Shown: in pieces, positions 1 through 7,482 of the stretch
Layout of the letters: every line of letters begins with the position of its first letter
How positions within the stretch are numbered: position 1 is the first letter of the stretch
From: Bacillota bacterium
GTDB taxonomy: Bacteria > Bacillota_I > Bacilli_A > Erysipelotrichales > Erysipelotrichaceae
Direction of reading: 5' to 3'
DNA: 10,916 nt
Assembly (NCBI GenBank): GCA_023426935.1
Contig: JAEZBR010000075.1
Location: 1 to 10,916 of the forward strand
Position numbers and translations under genes: made by a program
The notes under the pieces: model-generated
Told to the model about the DNA's origin: nothing
The model's database searches: none
What the model saw: only the letters and a program-made list of their open reading frames with translations

Positions 1-8
1 GTCTCCTA

Positions 9-67
9 GTTAAAGTAAGCAGCAATGCAGAGACCACCACGTCAAATACATTACTGCCTACTTTAAC
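9..67. repeat. 19-bp imperfect inverted repeat
   Basis: Bases 9-27 and 49-67 are complementary at 17 of 19 positions (mismatches at 18/58 and 23/53), separated by a 21-base loop. The arms contain TTAAAGTA and TACTTTAA. No T-run follows on either strand, so it is a poor candidate for a rho-independent terminator. It lies just before the point where the receiver gene loses its 5' end, so a subterminal hairpin of a mobile element or a recombination site is possible. No transposase is visible in the window, and the element family cannot be named. Confidence 0.5.
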
Positions 68-106
68 AACTTTGACAGGCTTTTATACCTGCCATAATTA
101 TAGACT

Positions 107-457
107 TTGTCAACACCACTGTGCAAATTAGGATTTTTAGAAAAACAGGGAATGAAAGTACTGATGGCTGTGAATGGTAAAGAAGGTTTAAAAGTATTTG
201 AAAGCTCAAAACTTAATTCAATCGATGTCATTCTCAGTGATATTCGGATGCCGTTGATGAACGGTTTAGAAATGACCAAGGCGATTCGCAAACTGAAAAG
301 GACAGATGCAAAAACAATTCCGATTATTGCGATGACGGCCAACGCCTTTGAGGAAGATATTCAAAAGTCTAAAGAAGCGGGGATGAATGCTCATCTTTCT
401 AAACCGGTTAAGGCTGAATTGTTATATCAGACGATTGATGGTTTATTGAAGTTATAA
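107..457 (+). pseudogene. 5'-truncated receiver (REC) domain, probably the C-terminus of a hybrid histidine kinase or a response regulator
   Basis: The open frame encodes the C-terminal two thirds of a CheY-like receiver. Numbering from the TTG at 107, the phospho-acceptor Asp is D45 in ILSDIRMPLMNG, the switch Thr is T77 in IIAMTANAF, and the conserved Lys is K99 in LSKPV. These motifs resemble receivers of hybrid sensor kinases. A normal receiver has about 50 residues before the phospho-acceptor Asp, including strand beta-1 and the acidic pair that binds Mg2+. Here recognisable homology begins only around FLEKQG (from about 137), and an in-frame stop sits at 101-103. No other frame upstream supplies the missing part. 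The TTG at 107 has no ribosome binding site, so this is more likely a remnant or partial gene than an intact single-domain regulator. Without the acidic pair it should not be phosphorylated normally. It ends 36 bases before the diguanylate cyclase and was probably once co-transcribed with it. Confidence 0.7.
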
Positions 458-493
458 CTCGACACTATTGTCAGCTGAGAAAGGAATGCTTGG

Positions 494-3277
494 ATGAAAC
501 GAACAAGTACGATTAGTTTTATTGTGGCACTAGCTATAATGATAGTTATTTGTATATTTGCCGGTTTTAATCAATACGGAAATAAATCAACAACTTTAAT
601 AGCTTATCAAAATGATTGGCAGCTTGATGATCATTTAATTTCGCTTGAAGCGGAGAATTATCCTGCCGGAAGTAAGACGGTCGTTATCACTCGGCAGTTA
701 CCGGACCGTTTACCTCAGGATGCTACTTTGTTTATGTGCTCTAACCATAATGAAGTAATTGCCATAATCGATGGCCAAGAACTTTTTTGTGAAGGGGTTT
801 GTCCCCAACGAACTTTCGGAATTGATTATGTCGGGATTTGGATCACGATTCCCTTACAACAAGCCGATTGCGGAAAAATAATCACCTTAAAGATCAGTCC
901 CTCTGATGGTAATCAGGGATTATTACCGGAAGAAGTATTATTGGGAAATCGTAATGATTTAACGAATTATTTAGTAAAGAAGGCGACAATTCCGACATTG
1001 ATTGCTTTATTCATGGTGTCCTTAGCGATCTTCTTGTTTGTTGGAAGTTTCTTGCTTAGATCTCAGGCTGACTCTACTCTTAATCAAGGTATTTTATGGC
1101 TGGGAATTTTTATTCTGATGTCTGGAATTTGGATGTTGACCGATGATAATGTGCCATGTTTGTTTTCACTTAATAACGATGCATATTACTTTCTTTCTTA
1201 TTATTTATTTATGTTTCTGCCGATTCCTTTTACGCGTTTCATTGAGGCCTATATTCCTGGTAGTAAAAAAATAATGCACATACTCTCTTTGGGTTTTGTT
1301 ACTGTTTTTGGATGTTCGGTTATCGCTGCGGTCTTTTTTCATAAGCCGTTATCATATCTACTTTGGCTGACCCATGTTTTAATCATTATGGGGTTACTGA
1401 TTACGATTTATCTTTCCTTACGCTATCGGGATGAAGAGGGAAAACTCTATTTACCTGAATTAGTGTGGGGAATGGGATTATTCGCTTTGATGGCAATTGG
1501 AGCAATGATTTATTTCTATTTTGGGGCAATCACAATCTATGCGATTCTTTATAAAGCAGGTTTATTATTGTTCGTTGTTATTTTCTCTTGGGGAAGTATG
1601 TTAAGAGCGATAAAGAGCATTCAAAAAGCTAACAGTTTTGAGAAACTAACCCAAACGATTCCTTGTGGGATTTGTATACTAGATACCAATAATGATTTTT
1701 CAGTTGTTTTCGGCAATAATTCTTACTATGAAATGTTCGGCTATGAAGCTAAACAAGCTAAAGATATCGGTTTTACCAATTTCGATTATATTCTATTGCC
1801 GGAAGATCGGCAGTATTTAAGAGATGAATTGAGTAAACACATTAAGACCGAAAAGCATTTTTCAATTGAAACTAAAGCTAGACATCAGTCCGGCAAAATC
1901 GTCTATTTATTAACTACCAATAATTATTTACCCCATGACGGTCATATTGTTTCGGTGCTTACGGATATAACTTTACGTAAACAAATGGATCAAAAACTGA
2001 AATTGCAGGAGACTGAGTTCAGGATCGCAGCCGAACAGAGCGATAAATATATTATGCGTTATGAAGTGAAGAATGATACTCTTTACGCTCATAAAAAAGC
2101 CGTGCATGCCTTTGATTTAAAAGAAGTAATTCAAAATGCAGAGAAGGCAATGACAGATAATGGCGTCGTATTAAAAGATAGTATTGAAAAACATCATGAA
2201 ATGTTCAGGCAGATCCGTCAAGGTGTTCAAACTGGTAAAGCTAATTTACATGTCTACCAGAAGAGTATTAATGAGAATCGTTGGTTTCATTTTGACTTTA
2301 CCAATTTGTTTGATTCTTCCCATACCCCAGACCAGACAATCATTTCTTTTTATGATGTAACAATTCAGCGAGAAAAAGAATTAGCGTATGAACGAATGCT
2401 GCTGGAAGCCGATTCTTTACCTTCGGAGCAAGTAAGTGCTTTTGAATGCAATCTGACGCATGACGAAATAGATAAGACCAGCGGACAATTGATTCCCGGT
2501 TTGAAAAATGGTTTAGGATTCGATGCGCAGACCAATAAATTTATCGGTAAAATTCATAAGGATGATTGGGAAAAGATTAAACAATTAATGAACCGCGAGT
2601 ATTTAAATCAACAGTTTAAAAATGGCGTTTCGGCTTTCCAGTTAGAGTATCGTATGTTGTTGAATCAGAAGTATCGTTGGCTAGAACTGAAAGTACAGGT
2701 TGTAAAGTATAACGATAACGATGAAATGAAGGCCTTTGTTGTAATCAGAGATATTGATACCCAGAAGGAAAACCAACTGGAATTGTTAAAGCTATCTCAA
2801 ATTGACGGTCTGACCGGTATTATGAATCGAAGTGCCTATGTTCAAGCGGTTGATAAATTGATAAAAGAGAAGCGTAAACAGACTAATGCTTTGGTCATGT
2901 TGGATGTAGATAAATTCAAAAAGGTTAATGATATTTTAGGACATGATCGTGGTGATGAAGTTCTATCAAACGTCGCGAACACTTTAAAGACAAGTTTACG
3001 GCATGAAGATCTACTAGGAAGAATGGGGGGCGATGAATTCTCGTTCTGCCTAATTAAGGCCAAAGATGCAATATCACTGAAACCATTATTGGAAAGATTA
3101 GTAATCAAACTAAAAAAGGATCTGGAACAGGGGGTTAAACAATCCGTCAGTATGGGAGTAGTATTATTTGATTCCGAATCTTCAGATTTCTTAACCATCT
3201 ATAAACAGGCTGATGAGGCATTATATAAGACCAAAAAAAGCGGTGGTAACGGTTATAGTTTTTACCATGAAAAATAA
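494..3277 (+). CDS. membrane-bound diguanylate cyclase with 7TM sensor, PAS repeats and GGDEF domain
   Basis: Predicted to make cyclic di-GMP from two GTP at the inner face of the membrane. Domains in order: an N-terminal membrane segment (about 7-25); an extracytoplasmic sensor region (about 26-163); seven hydrophobic segments (about 165-370), arranged as in 7TMR-DISM-type receptors; a PAS domain (about 385-495) ending in LTDITLRKQ; two further PAS-like modules (about 505-635 and 640-765, the last ending in VVIRDIDTQKE); and a GGDEF domain (about 765-925). The GGDEF domain begins with IDGLTGIMNR. The catalytic motif GGDEF is exact at 845-849. RHED at 836-839 lies five residues before it, the classical RxxD inhibitory I-site, so an active and product-inhibited enzyme is expected. 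There is no EAL or HD-GYP domain. The start is supported by AAAGGA at 480-485, eight bases before the ATG. The signal sensed is unknown. It lies directly behind a truncated receiver, which suggests a former signalling operon. Confidence 0.9.
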   Translation: MKRTSTISFIVALAIMIVICIFAGFNQYGNKSTTLIAYQNDWQLDDHLISLEAENYPAGSKTVVITRQLPDRLPQDATLFMCSNHNEVIAIIDGQELFCEGVCPQRTFGIDYVGIWITIPLQQADCGKIITLKISPSDGNQGLLPEEVLLGNRNDLTNYLVKKATIPTLIALFMVSLAIFLFVGSFLLRSQADSTLNQGILWLGIFILMSGIWMLTDDNVPCLFSLNNDAYYFLSYYLFMFLPIPFTRFIEAYIPGSKKIMHILSLGFVTVFGCSVIAAVFFHKPLSYLLWLTHVLIIMGLLITIYLSLRYRDEEGKLYLPELVWGMGLFALMAIGAMIYFYFGAITIYAILYKAGLLLFVVIFSWGSMLRAIKSIQKANSFEKLTQTIPCGICILDTNNDFSVVFGNNSYYEMFGYEAKQAKDIGFTNFDYILLPEDRQYLRDELSKHIKTEKHFSIETKARHQSGKIVYLLTTNNYLPHDGHIVSVLTDITLRKQMDQKLKLQETEFRIAAEQSDKYIMRYEVKNDTLYAHKKAVHAFDLKEVIQNAEKAMTDNGVVLKDSIEKHHEMFRQIRQGVQTGKANLHVYQKSINENRWFHFDFTNLFDSSHTPDQTIISFYDVTIQREKELAYERMLLEADSLPSEQVSAFECNLTHDEIDKTSGQLIPGLKNGLGFDAQTNKFIGKIHKDDWEKIKQLMNREYLNQQFKNGVSAFQLEYRMLLNQKYRWLELKVQVVKYNDNDEMKAFVVIRDIDTQKENQLELLKLSQIDGLTGIMNRSAYVQAVDKLIKEKRKQTNALVMLDVDKFKKVNDILGHDRGDEVLSNVANTLKTSLRHEDLLGRMGGDEFSFCLIKAKDAISLKPLLERLVIKLKKDLEQGVKQSVSMGVVLFDSESSDFLTIYKQADEALYKTKKSGGNGYSFYHEK

Positions 3278-3305
3278 GATAAGCGTATTAAATGATTTAC
3301 TTATC

Positions 3306-3323
3306 TGCTAAAATTAGATTATG
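3306..3323 (+). promoter_or_regulatory. extended -10 promoter with predicted start at the ATG of the hydrolase gene (possible leaderless mRNA)
   Basis: TGCTAAAAT at 3306-3314 matches an extended -10 element (TGn plus TAAAAT, one mismatch to TATAAT). No good -35 is seen, which is usual for extended -10 promoters. The expected transcription start, about seven bases beyond the hexamer, falls on the A of the ATG at 3321. The 43 bases before that ATG contain no Shine-Dalgarno sequence, unlike the neighbouring genes. A 7-bp inverted repeat (3277-3283 with 3300-3306) precedes it but has no T-run. Promoter and leaderless translation are both inference from sequence. Confidence 0.4.
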
Positions 3324-4673
3324 TCAATTAAGACTTTAAAATTAATCACGGTTCGTTTTTTAGCCATTGTTTCGGTTGTTTTATTGGAAAGCATTGTCCT
3401 TACCAATAAAATCTTCGCTAACAATTTTTGGGTATTTTCCTTTTGGGTCAGTTTAGTTTTTATTGTTATCTATTCCATTATTCCGTTTAGAGATAAACGA
3501 TTATCTTTTCGGCTTAATGTTGCCAAAGGCGGTTATGAATTATTTCTGGTGACCGTTATTTCTTTTATCGGTTCGTTTTCCTTGGCTATAGTAAGCTACT
3601 TTTTCTTTTCAATCCCAGAATATACCTGGGGAATGTTTCTGCTGAATCTGTTGTTTATTCTAATCATCAGTGCACTCTTAATGACGAACAGTACTTTGCG
3701 AATGTTTTTTGGTTCTAGACAACTGGGAATGTATAACCGATCGCTATTTTTATTGACCTGGTGGCTGCCAATCGTAAATGTATTAATCTTTTACCAAATG
3801 GCTAAAGCGGTTAGGAAGGAATATGAATCAGAAGAAGATCTGATTGCGATTGATGAACAAAGAATATCCCAAGAAATCTGTAAGACCAAGTATCCCTTAG
3901 TTTTGATTCATGGGGTTTTCTTCAGAGATTCCAACTTCTTTAATTACTGGGGAAGAATACCTAAAGAATTGAAAAAGAACGGGGCCGAAGTTTATTACGG
4001 ACTTCAGGAATCGGCATTGAGTGTCAAAGACAGCGCGCAGGAAATTAAAGAAAGAATAATGAAAATCTTAGCGGATACTAAATGCGAGAAAGTTAATATT
4101 ATTGCCCATTCCAAAGGGGGATTAGATGCCCGATATGCAATTAGTGTACTGGGCCTTGATCCATATGTCGCTTCCCTAACGACGATTAATACTCCGCATC
4201 ACGGGTGTGAATTTGCGGAATATCTTTTTCATATCTGGCCTAAATGGTGGGTTAATTTACTAGCGAAACAATATAACGGAGCGTTAAGTAAACTAGGCGA
4301 TAAACATCCGGATTTTTTAGGAGCCTGTTGGGATTTGACTAATTGTCAAGTCGAAGAGTTGAATAAGATTATGCCAGATAAGGCGAATGTTTTCTATCAG
4401 AGTTCGATGTCGGTATTAAGTAATCGAAAAGCCGGAAGTTTTCCGTTAAATCTGACGTATAATCTAGTTAAGAAATATGACGGAGAGAATGACGGCTTAG
4501 TAGGGGTTAAGTCTGGTCAGTGGCAAAACTTTTTAGGTGTGATTAAGGTAAGTGGCAAAATCGGAATTTCACATGCGGATATGATTGATTCGCTGCAGCG
4601 GAATATTCCAGGATTCGATATCCGAAGCTTTTATGTACAATTAGTCCAAGGACTTAAGGAGAAAGGATTATGA
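3321..4673 (+). CDS. polytopic membrane protein with C-terminal lipase-like alpha/beta hydrolase domain
   Basis: The first 160 residues form about five hydrophobic segments (near 6-28, 34-54, 71-98, 103-125 and 137-158). Residues from about 190 on form an alpha/beta hydrolase fold of the triacylglycerol lipase or esterase type. YPLVLIHGVFF (H197, G198) is the oxyanion-hole strand. AHSKGG around Ser264 is the nucleophile elbow, with Ala in place of the first Gly as in Bacillus LipA-type lipases. NTPHHG is a typical lipase strand. Candidate acid residues are D391 in ENDGLV or D387, and the catalytic His is probably H418 in ISHADM. Positive charges in the loops after segments 2 and 4 suggest these are cytoplasmic. 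With N-in topology the hydrolase would face outside the cell, acting on lipids or exogenous esters; the substrate is not known. It is the first gene of a coupled run, overlaps the next gene by ATGA, and has no visible Shine-Dalgarno sequence. No better downstream start was found. Confidence 0.8.
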   Translation: MSIKTLKLITVRFLAIVSVVLLESIVLTNKIFANNFWVFSFWVSLVFIVIYSIIPFRDKRLSFRLNVAKGGYELFLVTVISFIGSFSLAIVSYFFFSIPEYTWGMFLLNLLFILIISALLMTNSTLRMFFGSRQLGMYNRSLFLLTWWLPIVNVLIFYQMAKAVRKEYESEEDLIAIDEQRISQEICKTKYPLVLIHGVFFRDSNFFNYWGRIPKELKKNGAEVYYGLQESALSVKDSAQEIKERIMKILADTKCEKVNIIAHSKGGLDARYAISVLGLDPYVASLTTINTPHHGCEFAEYLFHIWPKWWVNLLAKQYNGALSKLGDKHPDFLGACWDLTNCQVEELNKIMPDKANVFYQSSMSVLSNRKAGSFPLNLTYNLVKKYDGENDGLVGVKSGQWQNFLGVIKVSGKIGISHADMIDSLQRNIPGFDIRSFYVQLVQGLKEKGL

Positions 4674-5890
4674 ACGAAGAAGAAATGTTGAAGGAAGTAG
4701 CTTATTGTTTGAAGTGTAAGAATGCCAGATGCCAGGCAGCCTGTCCGGTACATACCGATGTGGCCAAAGTAATGACTTTTTTACAAGAAGGCAATAAGGA
4801 AGAAGCACAGGAAAATCTCTTTAATAATAATCCGTTAAGTGCGATTTGTGCGATTGTTTGTCCGCATGAATCACAGTGTTATGGTCATTGTGTTCGGGGG
4901 ATTAAAGGCGAACCGGTAAAGTTTTACCAAGTCGAGCAATTAATTTCCGAAGAGTATTTGTTTAATCATCAGTTTAAAAAGAAAGCCGATAAAAAATCAA
5001 CGATTGCGATTGTTGGCGGAGGCAGTGCCGGAATCGCCAGTGCGTTGTGGTTAGCTTTGGAAGGTTATAAGATTACGATCTTCGATAATCACCCGTTATT
5101 AGGCGGGGTGCTAAGATATGGAATCCCTGATTATCGTTTAGAGCGCAAACTGATTGATCGCTATCAAGAAATATTATTAAACTTAGGCGTTCATTTCAAA
5201 CCCAACTGTTTAGTCGGACCGGTATTAAATCTAGATAATCTTAAAGAAGATTACGACGCCGTAATTTTAGCTTTAGGCTGCGGAACTTCCAAAAAATTAG
5301 GCATCAAAGGCGAAAGTTTAGGCAATGTCTATTACGCTTTGGATTATTTAAAAGATCCGGATAAATTCAACCTCGGCAAGCATGTCATCGTTCTAGGGGC
5401 TGGCAATGTCGCAATGGATGCTGTTCGGACTGCTCAAAGGTCGGGATATAATTCAGAGATTTATTATCGTAAAGACCGGGAAAGAATGAAAGCAAACAAC
5501 AATGAGATCGTTGAAGCGGAAAAAGAAGGAATTAAGTTCAATTATTTCGAAGTTCCGGAAGAGTTTACGCCTGAAGGAATTTGGTTTTCCAAGGGTGAAA
5601 ATGTCTTAGTCAATGACCAGATTAAAACGGTAACAGTCAAGGATACTAAGCATTTCGTTAAGTGTGACAGCGCGATTATTGCGGTCTCCCAAAATATTCA
5701 AACCGATGCGTTAGTCGGATATTCCCAATTGCAAGATCAATGGGGTAGTATTAAGATTGATGACGTGGGTCATACGAGTATCGCCGGAATATATGCGGCT
5801 GGTGATGCGGTAACGGGAGCGAAAACTGTCGTTTCGGCTGTAGCGACCGCTAGAAATGTAATAGAGGCAATTATTAAAGAATTACCATGA
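4670..5890 (+). CDS. NAD(P)H-dependent FeS flavoprotein oxidoreductase, GltD/PreT family
   Basis: The N-terminus is a double [4Fe-4S] domain as in glutamate synthase small subunit and dihydropyrimidine dehydrogenase. Its Cys residues are C13, C16, C21 and C25 followed by Pro, then C60, C64, C70 and C74. An FAD-binding Rossmann motif GGGSAG follows at 116-121, and a second nucleotide-binding motif GAGNVAMD at 243-250 should bind NAD(P)H. The C-terminal FAD motif is YAAGDAVTGAKTVV. At 406 residues it is nearer to PreT-type subunits (about 410) than to GltD (about 470). Such proteins pass electrons from NAD(P)H to a partner: GltB, PreA or an NfnA-type subunit. No partner gene lies in the window, so the reaction (glutamate synthesis, pyrimidine reduction or transhydrogenation) cannot be decided. 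The start is supported by AAGGAGAAAGG at 4656-4666 (four bases before the ATG) and the ATGA overlap with the hydrolase gene. Its own stop overlaps the prfC start in the same way. Confidence 0.85.
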   Translation: MNEEEMLKEVAYCLKCKNARCQAACPVHTDVAKVMTFLQEGNKEEAQENLFNNNPLSAICAIVCPHESQCYGHCVRGIKGEPVKFYQVEQLISEEYLFNHQFKKKADKKSTIAIVGGGSAGIASALWLALEGYKITIFDNHPLLGGVLRYGIPDYRLERKLIDRYQEILLNLGVHFKPNCLVGPVLNLDNLKEDYDAVILALGCGTSKKLGIKGESLGNVYYALDYLKDPDKFNLGKHVIVLGAGNVAMDAVRTAQRSGYNSEIYYRKDRERMKANNNEIVEAEKEGIKFNYFEVPEEFTPEGIWFSKGENVLVNDQIKTVTVKDTKHFVKCDSAIIAVSQNIQTDALVGYSQLQDQWGSIKIDDVGHTSIAGIYAAGDAVTGAKTVVSAVATARNVIEAIIKELP

Positions 5891-7482
5891 TCGATGCAGA
5901 CATTCAGAAAATTGAAAAAAGAAGAACCTTTGCGATTATTTCGCACCCAGATGCCGGTAAAACAACCTTAACCGAAAAACTTTTACTGTACGGCGGCGCC
6001 ATTCAGCTAGCCGGAATGGTTAAAGGAAAGAAAAATACGAAGGCGGCGACAAGCGACTGGATGGAGATTGAGAAACAAAGAGGTATCTCAGTTACCAGCA
6101 GTGTGATGCAATTTGCGTATCAGGGCTATGTCATTAATATTTTGGATACCCCAGGGCATCAAGATTTCTCTGAAGATACTTATCGGACTTTAATGGCGGC
6201 CGATAGCGCGGTTATGGTTATCGATGCAGCCAGAGGAATCGAACCCCAGACTCGAAAGTTATTTAAAGTCTGTGCGATGCGACATATTCCGATCTTTACT
6301 TTTATTAATAAAATGGATCGGGAAGCCAGAGATCCGTTTGAGTTGACGCAACAGCTGGAAGATGAATTCGGCATCGGAACTTATCCGATGAATTGGCCAA
6401 TCGGTTCCGGGGATCGATTCAAAGGTATTTATGATCGTCAGACTAATCATATCGAAGTTTTCGATAATTCCGGTAAAGGAAGAACGATTGCGAGTAAGAT
6501 TGAATTAGAACGTCAGGATAAAGCTAAACTTGATGAAGTAATCGGAGAAGAAGCCCGGGTTAAGTTATTGGAAGAACTAGAACTGCTGGATGGTGCCGGA
6601 AATGTTTTAGATCAGGATTCAGTCTTACATGGTCAATTAAGTCCGGTCTTTTTCGGTTCGGCTTTAAATAATTTCGGCGTGGAAAGTTTCTTAAAATATT
6701 TCTTAGAAATGACCCCGCGTCCTTTATCAAGGCAAGCAGGTGAAATTCTGATTAAACCGACTGATGATTACTTTTCCGGATTTGTTTTCAAAATCCAAGC
6801 CAATATGAATAAGATGCATCGGGATCGTTTAGCATTCATTCGGATTGTTTCCGGTCACTATACTAAAGACATGGAAGTATTACATGTCAATACCGGTAAA
6901 ATTACTAGACTTTCGCAACCTCAGGCTTTAATGGCTCAGAAAAGGGAAGTTGTCGATGAAGCCTTTGCCGGAGATATAATCGGGATTTTCGATCCTGGTG
7001 CTTATTCAATCGGGGATACGGTCTGTGATCCCAATCATCCGGTCCGTTTTGACGGAATTCCGACTTTCCAGCCGGAACATTTCGCATTGTTTTCTCAGAA
7101 GAATACGCTAAAGCGCGAACAATTCGTTAAGGGAATCACGCAGATAGCTCAAGAAGGAGCGATTCAGGTTTATCGGGAACCGCATACCGGGTTTGAACAT
7201 ATCTATGTCGGTGTGGTTGGAATGTTGCAGTTTGAAGTGTTGGAATATCGGTTAAAGAATGAATACGGCGTTGAATGTGTCCGCGAGAATCTTTCCTATC
7301 AGTTATTGCGTTGGATCATTTCACCTACCGATCATCCGGAGAAAATTAATTTATCCATCGATTCCAAGTTAGTCGAGGATCTTAACGGTAATCCGCTGAT
7401 TCTGTTTGATAATGAATGGAATATCAAAGGCGTAATGGATCGCAATCCCGGTTTAGTCTTACAGGAAATCAGGACGAGATAA
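5887..7482 (+). CDS. prfC: peptide chain release factor 3 (RF3)
   Basis: A translational GTPase that recycles RF1 and RF2 from the ribosome after peptide release. The GTPase motifs are intact. G1 is SHPDAGKTT at 19-27, the form typical of RF3. The G2 region is RGISVTSS, G3 is DTPGH at 87-91, and G4 is NKMD at 141-144. The downstream beta-barrel and C-terminal regions are complete, including QEGAIQVYR and VGVVGMLQFEVLEYRL. The length of 531 residues is normal for PrfC, so no truncation is suspected. Its ATG overlaps the stop of the flavoprotein gene (ATGA), and no strong ribosome binding site is seen in the preceding 20 bases, so translation is probably coupled to the gene before. It ends in TAATG, shared with malQ. 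The link of RF3 with a lipase, a flavoprotein and malQ is not a functional pathway known to me. Confidence 0.96.
   Translation: MIDADIQKIEKRRTFAIISHPDAGKTTLTEKLLLYGGAIQLAGMVKGKKNTKAATSDWMEIEKQRGISVTSSVMQFAYQGYVINILDTPGHQDFSEDTYRTLMAADSAVMVIDAARGIEPQTRKLFKVCAMRHIPIFTFINKMDREARDPFELTQQLEDEFGIGTYPMNWPIGSGDRFKGIYDRQTNHIEVFDNSGKGRTIASKIELERQDKAKLDEVIGEEARVKLLEELELLDGAGNVLDQDSVLHGQLSPVFFGSALNNFGVESFLKYFLEMTPRPLSRQAGEILIKPTDDYFSGFVFKIQANMNKMHRDRLAFIRIVSGHYTKDMEVLHVNTGKITRLSQPQALMAQKREVVDEAFAGDIIGIFDPGAYSIGDTVCDPNHPVRFDGIPTFQPEHFALFSQKNTLKREQFVKGITQIAQEGAIQVYREPHTGFEHIYVGVVGMLQFEVLEYRLKNEYGVECVRENLSYQLLRWIISPTDHPEKINLSIDSKLVEDLNGNPLILFDNEWNIKGVMDRNPGLVLQEIRTR

Noticed and set aside
58..342. Minus-strand open frame over the receiver fragment
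   Set aside because: The plus strand has clear receiver motifs (D45, T77, K99). The minus frame is their shadow and has no recognisable domain.
2842..3198. Minus-strand open frame inside the GGDEF region
   Set aside because: Shadow of the diguanylate cyclase coding sequence: no ribosome binding site and no recognisable motif. The same holds for the minus-strand frames inside prfC (6180-6450, 6905-7087) and malQ (7752-7940).
3277..3306. Terminator after the diguanylate cyclase gene
   Set aside because: The 7-bp AGATAAG/CTTATCT stem is AT-rich, has a 16-base loop and is not followed by a T-run.
7416..7481. Upstream start for malQ giving 22 extra residues
   Set aside because: It lies wholly inside prfC in another frame. 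The extra residues do not resemble MalQ, and the ATG at 7482 has a spaced AGGA and the typical family N-terminus.
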